A stretch of DNA of 64,000 nt from Sutcliffiella sp. FSL R7-0096 (GCF_038595065.1 NZ_CP152003.1:4382001-4446000), one strand, 5' to 3'; positions 49,285-59,481 are shown, counted from the stretch's first letter. Translations and numbers: made by a program. The notes: a model not told the origin generated them from the letters alone.

Positions 49285-49302
49285 AAGGTGTTAGTCTCCA
49301 TT

Positions 49303-50106
49303 TTACAAGTAATCCACAAACTTGTTTCGAAATTTTATATGCAAAAAGGATCCTACAGTAAGCATTAACAAAGTAATAAACCAAAAATAAAATGTATAAC
49401 TCATATCGTTAAAAAACCATTCATCACCCAATAGAGTATTTCTGAATCCTTCTATAAGATAATAAAAAGGATTTAATTTCAAGAAATTTTGAAGATTTGT
49501 AGGCATTTCTCCAAAGTCCCATAATATTGGTGTAAGGAAAAACAAAATTCTCATTGTGGATTGAACTGCAAATTGAAAATCTCTTACAATTGTTGATAAA
49601 GTTGAGAATAATAGTGTTATAGAAAATAAGAATGTATACATTGCAAAGAAATAATAAGGAAGTTGTATTAAATAACTTCCCGGATTAATCCCATAAATAT
49701 ACAGTATCACCCCCAAAATCAAGAACATTACAATAAAGTTGAAGGAATTCTTAATAATGGTTATCATTGGTAATACACTTATAGGGAATTTCATTTTTGA
49801 AACTAAATTCACTTTAGAATATACACTGTTTGAAGCCTGAGTAATAGTTGGACTAATAAAGAACCAGGGGATAAGGCCTATAACCAACCAAACAAAAAAT
49901 GGAACATCTCCAACTGGACTACCACCTCTAATCCCTAAACCAAAAACAAACCAATACACAAGAACTTGTGCAACTGGATTTAAAAATTGCCAGACCACCC
50001 CTAAATAATGCATTTGGTAGCTACTTTTAATATCATAAGTAGCTAGTCTGACAATTAGATGTGAGTTGGAAAATTGTTCACGTATGACTTGTGTCACAAA
50101 ACTCAT
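49303..50106 (-). CDS. tagG: TagG-like ABC-2 permease
   Basis: A 267-residue permease with six membrane helices of the ABC-2 polysaccharide export family: YLGVVWQFLNPVAQVLVYWF, FFVWLVIGLIPWFFISPTI, LFFLTPILWDFGEMP, and NPFYYLIEGFRNTLLG. The ATG overlaps the dehydrogenase stop as ATGA, so exporter and precursor enzyme are coupled. Works with the ATPase encoded 18 bp downstream. Confidence 0.92.
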   Translation of the reverse strand: MSFVTQVIREQFSNSHLIVRLATYDIKSSYQMHYLGVVWQFLNPVAQVLVYWFVFGLGIRGGSPVGDVPFFVWLVIGLIPWFFISPTITQASNSVYSKVNLVSKMKFPISVLPMITIIKNSFNFIVMFLILGVILYIYGINPGSYLIQLPYYFFAMYTFLFSITLLFSTLSTIVRDFQFAVQSTMRILFFLTPILWDFGEMPTNLQNFLKLNPFYYLIEGFRNTLLGDEWFFNDMSYTFYFWFITLLMLTVGSFLHIKFRNKFVDYL

Positions 50107-51383
50107 GCTAAGACTACATCCCGTGTCTTTAGGTTACTAGATAAATTTCCAAAATGAATATAGTTAAATTCCTCTGAGTGATTAACTACAATGTTCTTTG
50201 TATCAAAAATTTGCTTTGTAGCCATTCCATTCAATACATCATAATCTAAAAATTTAAATTCATTGTGATCAGCTAAAATTAAAATTAAATCCGAATTATT
50301 TACAGCTTCTCTTATGTCTTTTGTTACCATCTTATGATTAACATGGGGATCAAATGCCCTTACTTCATATTTCGATTCACCTTTAAGTAACTCAAATATT
50401 TCCAAAGCGGGACTTTCTCTTATATCATCAACATTCCCTTTGTATGTTAAACCGAATACGGTAATCACTTTTCCATTATTTTTTTCTAATAATGCATTTA
50501 CATTTTGAATAACATACTTTGGCATAGATGTATTAATCTCTCTTGCCAGACTTATTAATTTTGCAGTTTCTGGAGCTTTCGAAACTATAAAGTATGGATC
50601 AACTGCTAAACAATGTCCACCTACACCAGGTCCAGGCGTATGCAAATTTACTCTAGGGTGTTTATTTGCCATTTCAATAACTTCTAACGCGTTTATGTCC
50701 AATTCATTACACACTTTTGTCATTTCATTAGCTAAAGCAATATTTACATCACGGAATGTATTTTCCATTAACTTTGACATCTCAGCAGTCTTTGCATTGG
50801 TTTTAATTACTTCACCTTTGACAAAGGTTCTGTAGACTTTTGCACCTGCTTCCGTACATTTATTAGTGATTCCGCCTACAATTCTATTATTATAAACTAG
50901 TTCGTGTAAGATTTGACCTGGTAAAACTCTTTCTGGACAGTGTACTAAAAATATATCTTCCCCAACTACAAAACCAGCTTCTTCAACAAGAGGCTTTACA
51001 TAATCATCCATACTTCTTGGAGCGATTGTTGACTCTATAATTAATACATTTCCTGCAGTAACATGTGGTAATACCGCTGAAACTGCACTAAGTACATAGC
51101 TTAAATCACAAGATTTATTTAAATCATCATTATTAGGAGTAGGTACAGCAATAATAAATGCATCTGCTTCTTCTGGTTTAAGAGAAGCTTTAAACTTTCC
51201 ATTTAACACAACTTCATTTAATGCTTCTTGAAGTCCAGGTTCCTCAATATGAATTCTCCCAGAATTTAATGACGATATCACCTCTGGTCTTATATCCACC
51301 CCTACTACATCTACCCCATGCTTTGCAAACATAATAGATGTTGGCAAACCAATATAACCTAATCCAACTGTACATAACTTCAT
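50103..51383 (-). CDS. wecC: UDP-N-acetyl-D-mannosamine dehydrogenase
   Basis: A 426-residue NAD-dependent enzyme forming UDP-ManNAcA. VGLGYIGLPTSIMFAKHGVD, IAVPTP, IESTIAPRS, FLVHCPERVLPG, KLMENTFRDVNIALANEM and the catalytic Cys in PGPGVGGHCLAVDPYF are the WecC/CapL signatures that distinguish it from UDP-glucose enzymes such as TuaD. Its substrate comes from the 2-epimerase at 58104. Indicates ManNAcA in the exported polymer. GGAGGG six bases before ATG. Confidence 0.93.
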   Translation of the reverse strand: MKLCTVGLGYIGLPTSIMFAKHGVDVVGVDIRPEVISSLNSGRIHIEEPGLQEALNEVVLNGKFKASLKPEEADAFIIAVPTPNNDDLNKSCDLSYVLSAVSAVLPHVTAGNVLIIESTIAPRSMDDYVKPLVEEAGFVVGEDIFLVHCPERVLPGQILHELVYNNRIVGGITNKCTEAGAKVYRTFVKGEVIKTNAKTAEMSKLMENTFRDVNIALANEMTKVCNELDINALEVIEMANKHPRVNLHTPGPGVGGHCLAVDPYFIVSKAPETAKLISLAREINTSMPKYVIQNVNALLEKNNGKVITVFGLTYKGNVDDIRESPALEIFELLKGESKYEVRAFDPHVNHKMVTKDIREAVNNSDLILILADHNEFKFLDYDVLNGMATKQIFDTKNIVVNHSEEFNYIHFGNLSSNLKTRDVVLA

Positions 51384-51416
51384 ATTTTTCCCTCCAGCTA
51401 ATATATTTATTTGTAT

Positions 51417-53636
51417 TTAACTTATAACGTGTTTATTTGAATCTCTTACTATCTGTTCAAAAGCATTAGTAGCTTCATTTATATTTCCTAGTTCGGATTT
51501 ATATGGAAGTTCTAATCCACTTAATATACTCCCTTTTTCATAAATAGCCCATATTTTTATCCCACTTCCCAAATAGTCACTGATCTTTGAAGGAAGATAT
51601 GGATTAATATCTTTTTTGTTTTTAGTATAGGCATCGTTAACTACGAGACAATCAAAAGCTGTAGTCAAATTTAGAAATTCCATATAACTTTCATATGGAT
51701 TCACCTTAATATAATCCTTTATGTTACTATCACTCAAGCTATTTATTAATGTCTTAGGATCGGATGTGAAAATATGAAGTCTAATATCTTTTTTTATATT
51801 TTCTTTAACATTATCAAGTCCAATAAATAAATCATCTAAATTCCTTGTTTGATAAAATGTTCCAAAATAGGCTAAATTAACTTTCTCAGTATCAAGATGA
51901 TAGTTACTTTTCTTGATATGATAATATTCTTTAGGTAATGTAGGTTGAGGAGATATTTTTGCTTTATTTTGTATAATTCCTCTAACTTTTTTTATAGGGA
52001 AAGTTTCTAGCATATATTCAAGCTGATTTATATTAGTGAAAATAAGTTCATCTGCAAATAAATAAGGTAGATATTCACACCAAAAGAATAGATTATTGTT
52101 TTCTACTCTTGGAAGTTTATGCATCTTACCTATTTTTTTGTTTGCTTCTTTTAGGAACGATTCATTTTCTATACTTGCCTCTCTATTTTTTCCATGTATA
52201 TCTAGTAATATAGGATCCGAAAATTCTGCTACCCATTTAACTTTCGGATTAGACTTTTTATACAAATATGCCAAAAAATGAGATCCTGGCCACATCGCCC
52301 TACTATAAATTTCTTTATATTGTTTACCTTCATTTAAATTGCTAATTCCTATTTGACAAAATTCCTCTATCGCTTTCCAATTAGAAAAGCTAGGATATGA
52401 GGGAACTTCTATTCTTTCATCAATTAAGTCATCAACCAGATAATTAAGGTTATAATCTTTAGTTCTAACTTTGTCCATTTTATTAAAAATTACGTCTACA
52501 ACCTCGTTCATGTTTCTTAACCTTTTCCCCATAACATTTCCACTCGTATCAACATAAGGAGGGAAACAGTATGAAATAATTAACTTTGTAGCCAATCCTT
52601 TATTAATTATTGGATAAGGTATATATGTTAAGTCTAATTTCTTAATATCAGAAATTACCTCAATTCTATTATTAGGATTTTCTTTAAGGAATTTATTAAT
52701 AAATGTTGATTGGGCATTAATCTTTTGCTTTATAAAAACTACTTTATTTTGATCGGAAGCAACTTCAAGTAACTTATTGAGTTCTTTTATAACTGCTAAC
52801 CTTTGTGTTATATAAAAATCATATGTCATTGCTTTTCTGGATACAGAATTTTCCCTAATTACTCTATAGTAGACAGCTTTATTTGGAATTGGAATTACTT
52901 TAAATTCAAAATCGTTATTCAAATATAATTCTGCAAAAAATACTATGTCTTCCCCGCTTCTTAAATCTGACTTGAACTTGATTTCCTTGACTTTTGTGGT
53001 AGGGATAAGTTTGCAAGCGTTTATGGTAACTACCATATTTAATGTATTAAGATTATTGGTATCATTTTCTTCAGATGCTTTAATGATTTCTTTGTTTATA
53101 GGATTTTTTTTGTCTATATTTCCATTAGCATCAACATTATATATTTGTGACACAACAATTCTGTTAGAATCTGCAATTCCTAATAATTCCTCAAGAAAGT
53201 TATCAGATACATAGTCATCATCATCTAAAAAAACAGTATAAGCCCTTATTGCTTTTTGAATTCCAAGATTTCTAGAAGAAGATGCACTTGCTATTGGTGA
53301 ATAAATAATACTGATATTGTCTATTGCATAATCTTTTATAAATTCTTGTATAATATTTTCAGTATTATCTTTTTCGCCATTTATTACGATAATAACTTCA
53401 AATTTTTCACTACTTAAGGTTTGGTTTTTCATTGATTCCAAACATTTTTTTATTACCTTCTCGCCTTTGTAAGTAGGAATAATTACACTAATACCTTCTT
53501 TAAATAGTTCTTCATTTCCCCCCACTTCTTTAGTCTTAAGAAAATTCTCATTAATTCCAGGAGTAGTTAATTGCTCTAATTTCTTTTTTAAATTTTCGAT
53601 TTCCTTTAACCTTGCAAGGATTTCTGCTCTATTCAT
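51417..53636 (-). CDS. two-domain glycosyltransferase (GT2 + GT-B-like)
   Basis: A 739-residue cytoplasmic protein. A short N-terminal coiled coil (residues 1-25) precedes a GT-A domain (residues 48-270): ISVIIPTYKGEKVIKKCLES, then SSSRNLGIQKAIRAYTVFLD with DDDD. From about residue 365 a second domain starts LIISYCFPPYVDTSG, the opening of GT-B (GT4-like) enzymes, and continues through FSDPILLDIHG and a Rossmann-like C-terminus. A fusion of two transferases could add a disaccharide unit and act as a polymerase. No membrane segments. In one operon with export genes. Confidence 0.8.
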   Translation of the reverse strand: MNRAEILARLKEIENLKKKLEQLTTPGINENFLKTKEVGGNEELFKEGISVIIPTYKGEKVIKKCLESMKNQTLSSEKFEVIIVINGEKDNTENIIQEFIKDYAIDNISIIYSPIASASSSRNLGIQKAIRAYTVFLDDDDYVSDNFLEELLGIADSNRIVVSQIYNVDANGNIDKKNPINKEIIKASEENDTNNLNTLNMVVTINACKLIPTTKVKEIKFKSDLRSGEDIVFFAELYLNNDFEFKVIPIPNKAVYYRVIRENSVSRKAMTYDFYITQRLAVIKELNKLLEVASDQNKVVFIKQKINAQSTFINKFLKENPNNRIEVISDIKKLDLTYIPYPIINKGLATKLIISYCFPPYVDTSGNVMGKRLRNMNEVVDVIFNKMDKVRTKDYNLNYLVDDLIDERIEVPSYPSFSNWKAIEEFCQIGISNLNEGKQYKEIYSRAMWPGSHFLAYLYKKSNPKVKWVAEFSDPILLDIHGKNREASIENESFLKEANKKIGKMHKLPRVENNNLFFWCEYLPYLFADELIFTNINQLEYMLETFPIKKVRGIIQNKAKISPQPTLPKEYYHIKKSNYHLDTEKVNLAYFGTFYQTRNLDDLFIGLDNVKENIKKDIRLHIFTSDPKTLINSLSDSNIKDYIKVNPYESYMEFLNLTTAFDCLVVNDAYTKNKKDINPYLPSKISDYLGSGIKIWAIYEKGSILSGLELPYKSELGNINEATNAFEQIVRDSNKHVIS

Positions 53637-53663
53637 TTAATTTACTCCTCATATTTTTCCTGG

Positions 53664-55229
53664 TTAATTTTTTATACTTCTTCTTAATTTCCAATACTTC
53701 AAGGTAATTTTACCTAATTTAGAACTTTTCAAAGCAGCATATTTTCTTTCTAACATAGATAGTTTCTTTTCTTGAGCTGATATAATTGTGAGATTTCTGT
53801 CAAGCTGCTCTTTTTGTTCTAAATATTTAACTAACACTTCTTCTTCAGAGGTTAAGCTTTTACTAAAGTCATTCTTTAGATTATTAATTTGGCTAATTAA
53901 ATTTTCTACTTCTCTCTTCTTAGAATCAATTACACTTTTCATTTCTTTATTTTCCTTTAAGAGTAGAGAATTTTGGTTTTTCAGTATTGTAGAGGATTCT
54001 TGTTTTTCTTTACTCTCACTAACAATAAGGTTTTTTAGTTCATCTATATGATTAATTAAGGTTTGGCCCCCATCATTATTCTTTTCTAATTGAACAAATT
54101 TTTCATTTATCTGTTTTTGAAAAGCACATACTATTTCATTTTGTTCTTTAGAACGAAATTCATTTACATCAATTATTCCTTGAAGTTGAGTTTTTATAGA
54201 ATTAATAAGGTTTCGGTCTTCCTTATTTCTTTCTAAGAGGCTGCTCATTGCAATGTTTTCTTTACTTGAATACATAAATATATCACTGCTCAATTTATTT
54301 ATAGCAGAATTGTTATCTTTTGATTGATAAAGAATACTATCCATTTTTGTATTAATTTGAGTGTTTTCATCGATTATTTTATTCAATAACTGGTTATTAA
54401 GATTTTTTTCCTGAATTAAGTTTCTTTCTAACTGTTTTATAGTTTCCTCTTTTAATAGGAGTGTCTCTTTATACTCTTTAATATTATTTGCATATTGGGA
54501 ATGGATATTTTTTATTTGGTTGTCTTTTTCTGTCAAGTTTTTGCGAGAGTATTCAATTCTATCAATTAAATCTCTTTCTACATCGTAAAACGCCTTTTCC
54601 AAAGTACGCAATGTTTCTTTGAAATTTTTTTCTTTCATTTGAGTTTCTTTAGATTGAACACCTTTTTTGATACATACAACTCCTGTCCACTTCCCTAGAA
54701 ACTCTACTTTCACAATTTCAAAAAAGGTGGATAAATGCTCATATAACTCTAAATAATAGTAAGTTCTTTTGTGATCGAAATAATCATTAATTCCAAACGG
54801 GACAGTTACAATAAGCACACCTGAGCCTTTAAGTATTTCTTCTATTTTTTTTAAAAAACTTTTGGGATCTGAGATATGTTCCAACACCTCAGTAAGAAGC
54901 ACAGTGTCAAATTGATAAGTTAATGTGCTTTCCGTCATAAAGTTTCCGACTCTAAATTCAATCTTCTCTTGTACAGAAATGTGCTCATTTTTCAAATTAT
55001 TTAAGGCGTAATCAATTGATTCTTGCGCTATATCTAAACCTAGTACTTGTTTGCCTTCTCTGCCTAATATTATTGGAACAATACCTTGTGAACAGCCGAT
55101 ATCAATGACTTTCTCTCCTTGGACATGGTTAACAATCCAATTAATTCTATTTCTAGTTTTGTTTCCAAAATCTTTTCCCATCTCTCCATTATAGGCTTCA
55201 GTTATACGATCTAATGGTTTAATGCTCAA
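53664..55229 (-). CDS. SAM methyltransferase fused to long coiled coil
   Basis: A 521-residue protein. Residues 15-190 are a class I methyltransferase: VIDIGCSQGIVPIILG (motif I), VLLTEVLEHISDPKSFLKKI and VLIVTVPFG. Residues 205-500 are a nearly unbroken coiled coil (MKEKNFKETLRTLEKAFYDV onward), ending in KYWKLRRSIKN. The layout recalls WbdD, the methyltransferase-coiled coil that caps O9a chains and sets their length in ABC-exported polymers. A kinase domain is absent. Start TTG at 55229 has AAGGGTGAG; a GTG at 55238 lacks spacing. Confidence 0.8.
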   Translation of the reverse strand: MSIKPLDRITEAYNGEMGKDFGNKTRNRINWIVNHVQGEKVIDIGCSQGIVPIILGREGKQVLGLDIAQESIDYALNNLKNEHISVQEKIEFRVGNFMTESTLTYQFDTVLLTEVLEHISDPKSFLKKIEEILKGSGVLIVTVPFGINDYFDHKRTYYYLELYEHLSTFFEIVKVEFLGKWTGVVCIKKGVQSKETQMKEKNFKETLRTLEKAFYDVERDLIDRIEYSRKNLTEKDNQIKNIHSQYANNIKEYKETLLLKEETIKQLERNLIQEKNLNNQLLNKIIDENTQINTKMDSILYQSKDNNSAINKLSSDIFMYSSKENIAMSSLLERNKEDRNLINSIKTQLQGIIDVNEFRSKEQNEIVCAFQKQINEKFVQLEKNNDGGQTLINHIDELKNLIVSESKEKQESSTILKNQNSLLLKENKEMKSVIDSKKREVENLISQINNLKNDFSKSLTSEEEVLVKYLEQKEQLDRNLTIISAQEKKLSMLERKYAALKSSKLGKITLKYWKLRRSIKN

Positions 55230-55269
55230 CCGACTCACCCTTCACTTTCATGAATAATATCCCATTTTT

Positions 55270-56571
55270 TTAGTTTTTGGTGCATATATTATTGTAGATA
55301 TTTAAGAATTCAAGCTTTTCATTATCCCAGTTGTATTTAGAACTGGCTACCAAGCTATTTTCACTTAACTCTTTTCTTAATTTAACGTCAGAAAGTAATT
55401 TATTTACAGCAGCTGCAATCTCATTGGGGTTATGAGAATCAATTGTAATACCAGTTTTTTCATTCTCAACAACTTTTTTTATTTCTGGAAAATCACATGC
55501 CACTACTGGTACACCGCTCATCATATATTCAAATAATTTGTTTGAGGAAGCAGAATAGTGATTAAAACAAACATTATTTAATACTTGAAATCCAATGTAC
55601 GCATTTTTTGTATATTTCGGTAGATCGTTCAGTGGCACTTTTGGAAGGAATTTTACTTTCTCTTCAAGATTTAACTCTTTAACTTTCTTTATTAAATCCG
55701 GTTTGATTTTGCCATCACCTATTAATACAAGCGTACCTTCTTGAAAGTATGGAACTGCGTCAATTAATTTATCTAGACCTCTTCCTGTTTGTATTCCACC
55801 TTGATACAGTAAGATTTTTTCTTGGGTAGGAAGATTTAGTAATTCATGTATATTAAATTTCTCTATTGAGACTTCAAAATTATTGAATGGGTAATTATGC
55901 ACTACATTAGGATAAAACCCATATAATTCTTTGTTATACATTGCTCTCGTATGGTTCTCAACAATCATAAAATCAATCTTATTAATATAGAAAGACTCCA
56001 ATTTTGCATAAATACTACTGTTATAGCCTGTTCTACTTGTTTGAACTTCATGTGAATCATAAATAAGATACTTTTTATGCAATCTCAATTTTGCACATAT
56101 GTATCCTTGTGTTAAAGTGTTTAAGTCATTGGAATGATAAATGTCATAATTCTTTTCAAATCCCTTTTTAATCATACGAATAACAATACTTGTTCTAATT
56201 AATAATGTTTTGAATTTCGTTTTAAGAGAAAGCAACATTAAGATAGAAAAACCTATAGTAATTAGTGGTAATAAATATAGTAATAGTAGATAAGTTGATA
56301 GAGCTAAAAGGCCTGCAACCTTATTACTTTTGCAGAAAACTACAAACTTTTGTAATTTAATTAGTAGAGAAGGATATCTTTTAACCCTATGAACTCTAAA
56401 ATGCTCACTACGTTCTTCAAACAATGGTAGTGTTTTATCAGTTGGATCTTCTATACAAACTAAATCTACATTATAGTTATTTTCAGATAAAGCTGTGCAT
56501 TCCCTTAATACACGGGCATCATTTGTAAAATGGTTCCACACAAACATACATACGTTCTTTCTTTTATTCAT
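55270..56571 (-). CDS. GT4 glycosyltransferase with membrane segments
   Basis: A 433-residue GT-B enzyme. N-domain CMFVWNHFTNDARVLRECTA; an unusual hydrophobic insert at about 85-125 (LLALSTYLLLLYLLPLITIG); IYHSNDLNTLTQGYICAKLR; C-domain LLYQGGIQTGRGLDKLIDAV and EYMMSGVPVVACDFPEIKKV. The insert likely anchors it to the membrane. ATG 56571 follows AAGG at 10 nt; an upstream ATG at 56580 overlaps the previous stop. Confidence 0.85.
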   Translation of the reverse strand: MNKRKNVCMFVWNHFTNDARVLRECTALSENNYNVDLVCIEDPTDKTLPLFEERSEHFRVHRVKRYPSLLIKLQKFVVFCKSNKVAGLLALSTYLLLLYLLPLITIGFSILMLLSLKTKFKTLLIRTSIVIRMIKKGFEKNYDIYHSNDLNTLTQGYICAKLRLHKKYLIYDSHEVQTSRTGYNSSIYAKLESFYINKIDFMIVENHTRAMYNKELYGFYPNVVHNYPFNNFEVSIEKFNIHELLNLPTQEKILLYQGGIQTGRGLDKLIDAVPYFQEGTLVLIGDGKIKPDLIKKVKELNLEEKVKFLPKVPLNDLPKYTKNAYIGFQVLNNVCFNHYSASSNKLFEYMMSGVPVVACDFPEIKKVVENEKTGITIDSHNPNEIAAAVNKLLSDVKLRKELSENSLVASSKYNWDNEKLEFLNIYNNICTKN

Positions 56572-56576
56572 AATTA

Positions 56577-57824
56577 TCATACCTTGCCCATCTGTTTATT
56601 ATTAGTAAATCCCCTAATGTATTTTCTTTTAGGAGGTTCTTTTTCTATTAATTCAATTAATTTGTTAATATTTTTCTCCCAAATAAAATTTTTCTCTATA
56701 TATCTTGTTGCATTTCTCGACATTTGATTATACATTTCTTTCTCGTTAATAAGTCTTATTATACCTTCTATCATCTCATCTATATTCTGAGAATCAGTTA
56801 CGAACCCTGTCTTTTGTTCCTCGATAACTTGTTTTGATATTCCAGATACTGATGCTACAATAGGTACACCACAAGTCATATAGTCTATTACTTTACCAGG
56901 AAGAACCGTTTTAAATACCTCTTTATCACATAAGGTTACAATACCTATGTAATAATTTGATATTATAGAGAGACATTCTTTACGAGTTATGGGCTTTATA
57001 AAAGAAACATTTTTCAATTTGTTGTTTTTCACAAAATTCGCAAGTTTATTTACTTTCATCCCATAACCAATTATGTCTAGTCTAATATTCAACTCTGATA
57101 ATCTTTCAGCTAATAGTTTTATTATATTAAAGTCTTGAGCCAGTCCTATATTTCCTGCATAAATAACATTAATATTATCTTTTTGGATATCAGAATACAA
57201 TTCTTCGAGGTTCGCTCCATTAGGTATAAATATAATATTTTTACTTTTGTCTTTTGTTTTTTTTCTTATATGTTCAACAAACCCGAGACTGTTAACTATA
57301 ATTTCATCTGATTTATTGTATAATAGTTTTTCTAAATAGCTAAAGATAGATATTATAATAGATTTATCAAGCACTCCTACTCCTTTTAAAGATTCTGGCC
57401 ATAAATCCCTAACATCTAAAAACATCCTAGTTCTGTAACGATATTTAGCGATTAAGCCTACAAATCCTACAAAAATTGCTGGAGAAGTAACAAATATCAA
57501 ATCGTACTTATTTTTGTCCCGAAAAATATATAACATCATTTTCAAAGCAATTTCTAAGTAATACATTAACCTATGAAATATATTTCTAGAATATTTTCTA
57601 GTTTTCACACTTACTCTATGAACATCTTTACTCTTCACTTCAGAATCATCCCAAAATTTTTCATCTTCATAAATACTTTTTTGGGGATAGGCTGGAACAG
57701 TTGTTATTACCTTTACACTGTAGCCTTGTTTATTAAGTAACTTATAAACATTTTTAATTCTGTTAGCGGCGCTTCCTATTTCAGGATAAAAGTTTTGTGA
57801 AATTAATAAAATTCTTTTTGACAT
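56577..57824 (-). CDS. GT4 glycosyltransferase (WbuB/WcaI-like)
   Basis: A 415-residue enzyme opening the polymer operon. ILLISQNFYPEIGSAANRIK, then LIFVTSPAIFVGFVGLIAKY and MFLDVRDLWPESLKGVGV, the DLWPES motif of the WbuB type, and IIFIPNGANLEELY, VIYAGNIGLAQDFN, KVIDYMTCGVPIVASVSG. Substrates in this family are often N-acetyl-aminosugars. GAAGGGG precedes ATG. The 57825-58058 stretch upstream is AT-rich non-coding and should hold the promoter; a GATAAT-like -10 is visible near 57858. Confidence 0.88.
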   Translation of the reverse strand: MSKRILLISQNFYPEIGSAANRIKNVYKLLNKQGYSVKVITTVPAYPQKSIYEDEKFWDDSEVKSKDVHRVSVKTRKYSRNIFHRLMYYLEIALKMMLYIFRDKNKYDLIFVTSPAIFVGFVGLIAKYRYRTRMFLDVRDLWPESLKGVGVLDKSIIISIFSYLEKLLYNKSDEIIVNSLGFVEHIRKKTKDKSKNIIFIPNGANLEELYSDIQKDNINVIYAGNIGLAQDFNIIKLLAERLSELNIRLDIIGYGMKVNKLANFVKNNKLKNVSFIKPITRKECLSIISNYYIGIVTLCDKEVFKTVLPGKVIDYMTCGVPIVASVSGISKQVIEEQKTGFVTDSQNIDEMIEGIIRLINEKEMYNQMSRNATRYIEKNFIWEKNINKLIELIEKEPPKRKYIRGFTNNKQMGKV

Positions 57825-58058
57825 CGTTGTTCCCCTTCATTAACTAAACTACATTATCTATACATCCTAAAAATTTTAGCTTTCCGCTTTTTAATGTAAC
57901 TTGCCTTAAAATTGATTTAAGCACTTTTAATATTTACTATTAATGATTATGAACTAAAATACTTTAATTAGATAAATTGTCGAATTTTTCTTATTCAATA
58001 GTAAACGAATCATTTACTTATGTAAACACCTATCAATTTTTACCAAAAAATGTTGAGC

Positions 58059-58095
58059 AAAACAAATCCTCACTCCATTTTAGGTTAGTGAGGAT
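58059..58095 (-). terminator. terminator of wecB
   Basis: ATCCTCACT (58066-58074) and AGTGAGGAT (58087-58095), perfect 9-bp stem, TTGTTTTG after it on the minus strand. Confidence 0.85.
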
Positions 58096-58103
58096 ATATT
58101 TTA

Positions 58104-59252
58104 TTAGGTGCTAGTTTCAAATTCTATTGGCTTTAATTTATTGATATTAAAATGATATAAAATTGCTTCAACTATACGCCTGGATGCTTCTCCATCTCCA
58201 TACGGATTAGATGCTCTAGACATACTTTCATACACTGTTTCATCTGTTAGAAGTTCAGATGCTAGCATGTAGATCCCTTCCTCGCTCGTTCCTGCTAATT
58301 TTAAAGTTCCTGCTTCAATACCTTCTGGGCGTTCTGTAGTGTCTCTTAGTACTAGAACAGGAGTCCCCAATGAAGGAGCTTCTTCCTGCACTCCACCTGA
58401 ATCGGTCAGAATAATGTGCGCACGTGAAGCAAAGTTATGGAAATCCTGAACTCCTAACGGCTCTATTAAATGAATTCTGGAATCGTTCCCCAATACCTCA
58501 TCTGCTAATTCACGGACTACAGGATTCAAGTGGACTGGGTAAACAACCTGTATATCGTTATATTCTTCAACTAATCTCTTAATAGCTCTAAACATGTTTC
58601 GCATTGGTTCGCCTAGGTTCTCTCTTCTGTGTGCAGTTAATAGAACCATACGGTCGTCTCCAATAATGTCTAGCACCTCATGATGATACTTTTCCGTCAC
58701 AGTTGTTTTTAGAGCGTCTATTGCTGTATTTCCTGTTATATACACATTTTCAGTTTTTTTGTTTTCATTAATTAGGCTAATCGAAGCTTGTTGAGTAGGA
58801 GCAAAGTGTAAATCAGCCAATACTCCCGTTAATTGTCTGTTCATTTCTTCGGGAAAAGGTGAGTACTTATCCCATGTTCTTAGCCCTGCTTCGACGTGCC
58901 CAACTGAAATTTGATTATAAAAAGCTGCTAATCCAGCCACAAATGTAGTGGTAGTATCGCCATGAACAAGTACAATGTCAGGTTGTACTTGTTTTAAAAC
59001 CTTGTCTAGTCCATGAAGTACATTGGAAGTAACATCAATCAAAGTCTGTCTTTCTTTCATAATATTTAAATCATAGTCGGGAGTTACATCAAATATTTCC
59101 AATACTTGATCCAACATTTCTCTATGTTGACCTGTGACGGTGACAATTGATTCTATATGTTCAGAGTTCTTTTGTAACTCTAATACTAAAGGAGCCATTT
59201 TTATTGCTTCAGGTCGAGTCCCAAAGACAGTCATTACTTTAATCTTTTTCAC
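58104..59252 (-). CDS. wecB: UDP-GlcNAc 2-epimerase
   Basis: A 382-residue non-hydrolysing epimerase (MnaA/WecB) converting UDP-GlcNAc to UDP-ManNAc. KVMTVFGTRPEAIKMAPLVL, VTGQHREMLDQVL, VHGDTTTTFVAGLAAFY, VGHVEAGLRTWDKYSPFPEE, and LTDSGGVQEEAPSLGTPVLV are diagnostic. GTG start at 59252 with GGAGG eight bases upstream. Supplies the WecC enzyme and classical teichoic acid linkage units. Monocistronic: terminator after it, AT-rich upstream with TATATATAG near 59300-59310 (minus). Confidence 0.95.
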   Translation of the reverse strand: MKKIKVMTVFGTRPEAIKMAPLVLELQKNSEHIESIVTVTGQHREMLDQVLEIFDVTPDYDLNIMKERQTLIDVTSNVLHGLDKVLKQVQPDIVLVHGDTTTTFVAGLAAFYNQISVGHVEAGLRTWDKYSPFPEEMNRQLTGVLADLHFAPTQQASISLINENKKTENVYITGNTAIDALKTTVTEKYHHEVLDIIGDDRMVLLTAHRRENLGEPMRNMFRAIKRLVEEYNDIQVVYPVHLNPVVRELADEVLGNDSRIHLIEPLGVQDFHNFASRAHIILTDSGGVQEEAPSLGTPVLVLRDTTERPEGIEAGTLKLAGTSEEGIYMLASELLTDETVYESMSRASNPYGDGEASRRIVEAILYHFNINKLKPIEFETST

Positions 59253-59481
59253 TTTGTGTACCTCCAAAGTTGTACATTAAAATTTGATATAAAGAATCTA
59301 CTATATATAATCCAATTGATAAATTAATCCCCTATATATCCTAAAGGATTGGAATTGTAATGTAAATGTAATAAAGGAAAATTCTTTAAAAAGTTTCTGT
59401 AGACCTCACTAAAGAGAAGATTTCTAATTTAATAGTTTGATGGATATACGGGCCAATATAAGGAAGTTAAATTCTCTTCAA

